Below are positions 5,311 through 5,358 of a stretch of DNA of 5,358 nucleotides, piece after piece; within the stretch, counting starts at the first letter, position 1; each line of letters starts with the position of its first letter. Both the position numbers and the translations under genes were made by a program. This DNA is from an uncultured Eubacteriales bacterium (lineage in GTDB: Bacteria > Bacillota > Clostridia > Oscillospirales > Oscillospiraceae): positions 1 to 5,358 of the forward strand of contig UROL01000143.1 of assembly GCA_900549495.1 (NCBI GenBank), in the 5' to 3' direction. The notes under the pieces were generated by a model. The model was given only the letters and a program-made list of their open reading frames with translations, was not told where the DNA came from and did no database searches.

Positions 5311-5358
5311 CTGTCTCTTATACACATCTCCGAGCCCACGAGACCGAGGCTGATCTCG
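5311..5358 (+). other. Residual Nextera read-2 adapter, index and P7 start (not genomic)
   Basis: Positions 5311-5329 are CTGTCTCTTATACACATCT, the reverse complement of the Tn5 mosaic end. Positions 5330-5344 (CCGAGCCCACGAGAC) complete the read-2 adapter. Then come an eight-base sequence, CGAGGCTG, in the i7 index position, and ATCTCG, the start of P7. The ptsI reading frame stops making sense at this junction. Confidence 0.98.

Overview
The window is a 5.3 kb assembled fragment with sequencing adapter still attached at both ends. Positions 1-29 are the end of the Nextera read-1 transposon adapter. Positions 5311-5358 are the read-2 adapter followed by an 8-base index and the start of P7. The biological sequence is therefore 30-5310, and neither edge is a natural boundary. 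The inferred source is a G+C-rich Gram-positive anaerobe of the Bacillota (Clostridia, probably an Oscillospirales-like gut bacterium). This rests on the character of the proteins, the strong AGGAGG-type ribosome binding sites and the sugar PTS genes. The genus cannot be named from this sequence.

Layout, left to right: (1) a minus-strand gene for a secreted polar amino-acid-binding protein (35-817), with its own promoter and a palindromic element between the -35 and -10 boxes; (2) a divergent intergenic region (818-1171) holding a possible 31-codon cysteine-motif ORF, a recQ promoter candidate and a leader with two GC-rich hairpins; (3) a complete recQ helicase gene (1172-3010, +); (4) a convergent 12-bp-stem hairpin (3031-3070), the probable bidirectional terminator; (5) a minus-strand PTS cluster read right to left: the 3' end of ptsI (Enzyme I), ptsH (HPr), and a NagE-like EIICB sugar permease.

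The PTS genes form one phosphorelay: PEP to Enzyme I to HPr to an EIIA not encoded here, then to the EIIB cysteine and finally to sugar crossing the membrane through EIIC. Sequence similarity favours N-acetylglucosamine or a related hexose as substrate. The binding protein would deliver amino acids to an ABC permease that probably lies beyond the left edge. RecQ is an unrelated housekeeping DNA repair helicase.

No mobile element, CRISPR array, rRNA, tRNA or defence system was seen. The observations most worth checking are an HPr with arginine at the regulatory Ser46 position, a small Cys-motif ORF whose fourth cysteine appears after a one-base frame change, a binding protein lacking both a lipobox and the usual carboxylate-binding arginine, an Enzyme I about 33 residues short at the C-terminus, and the structured recQ leader.
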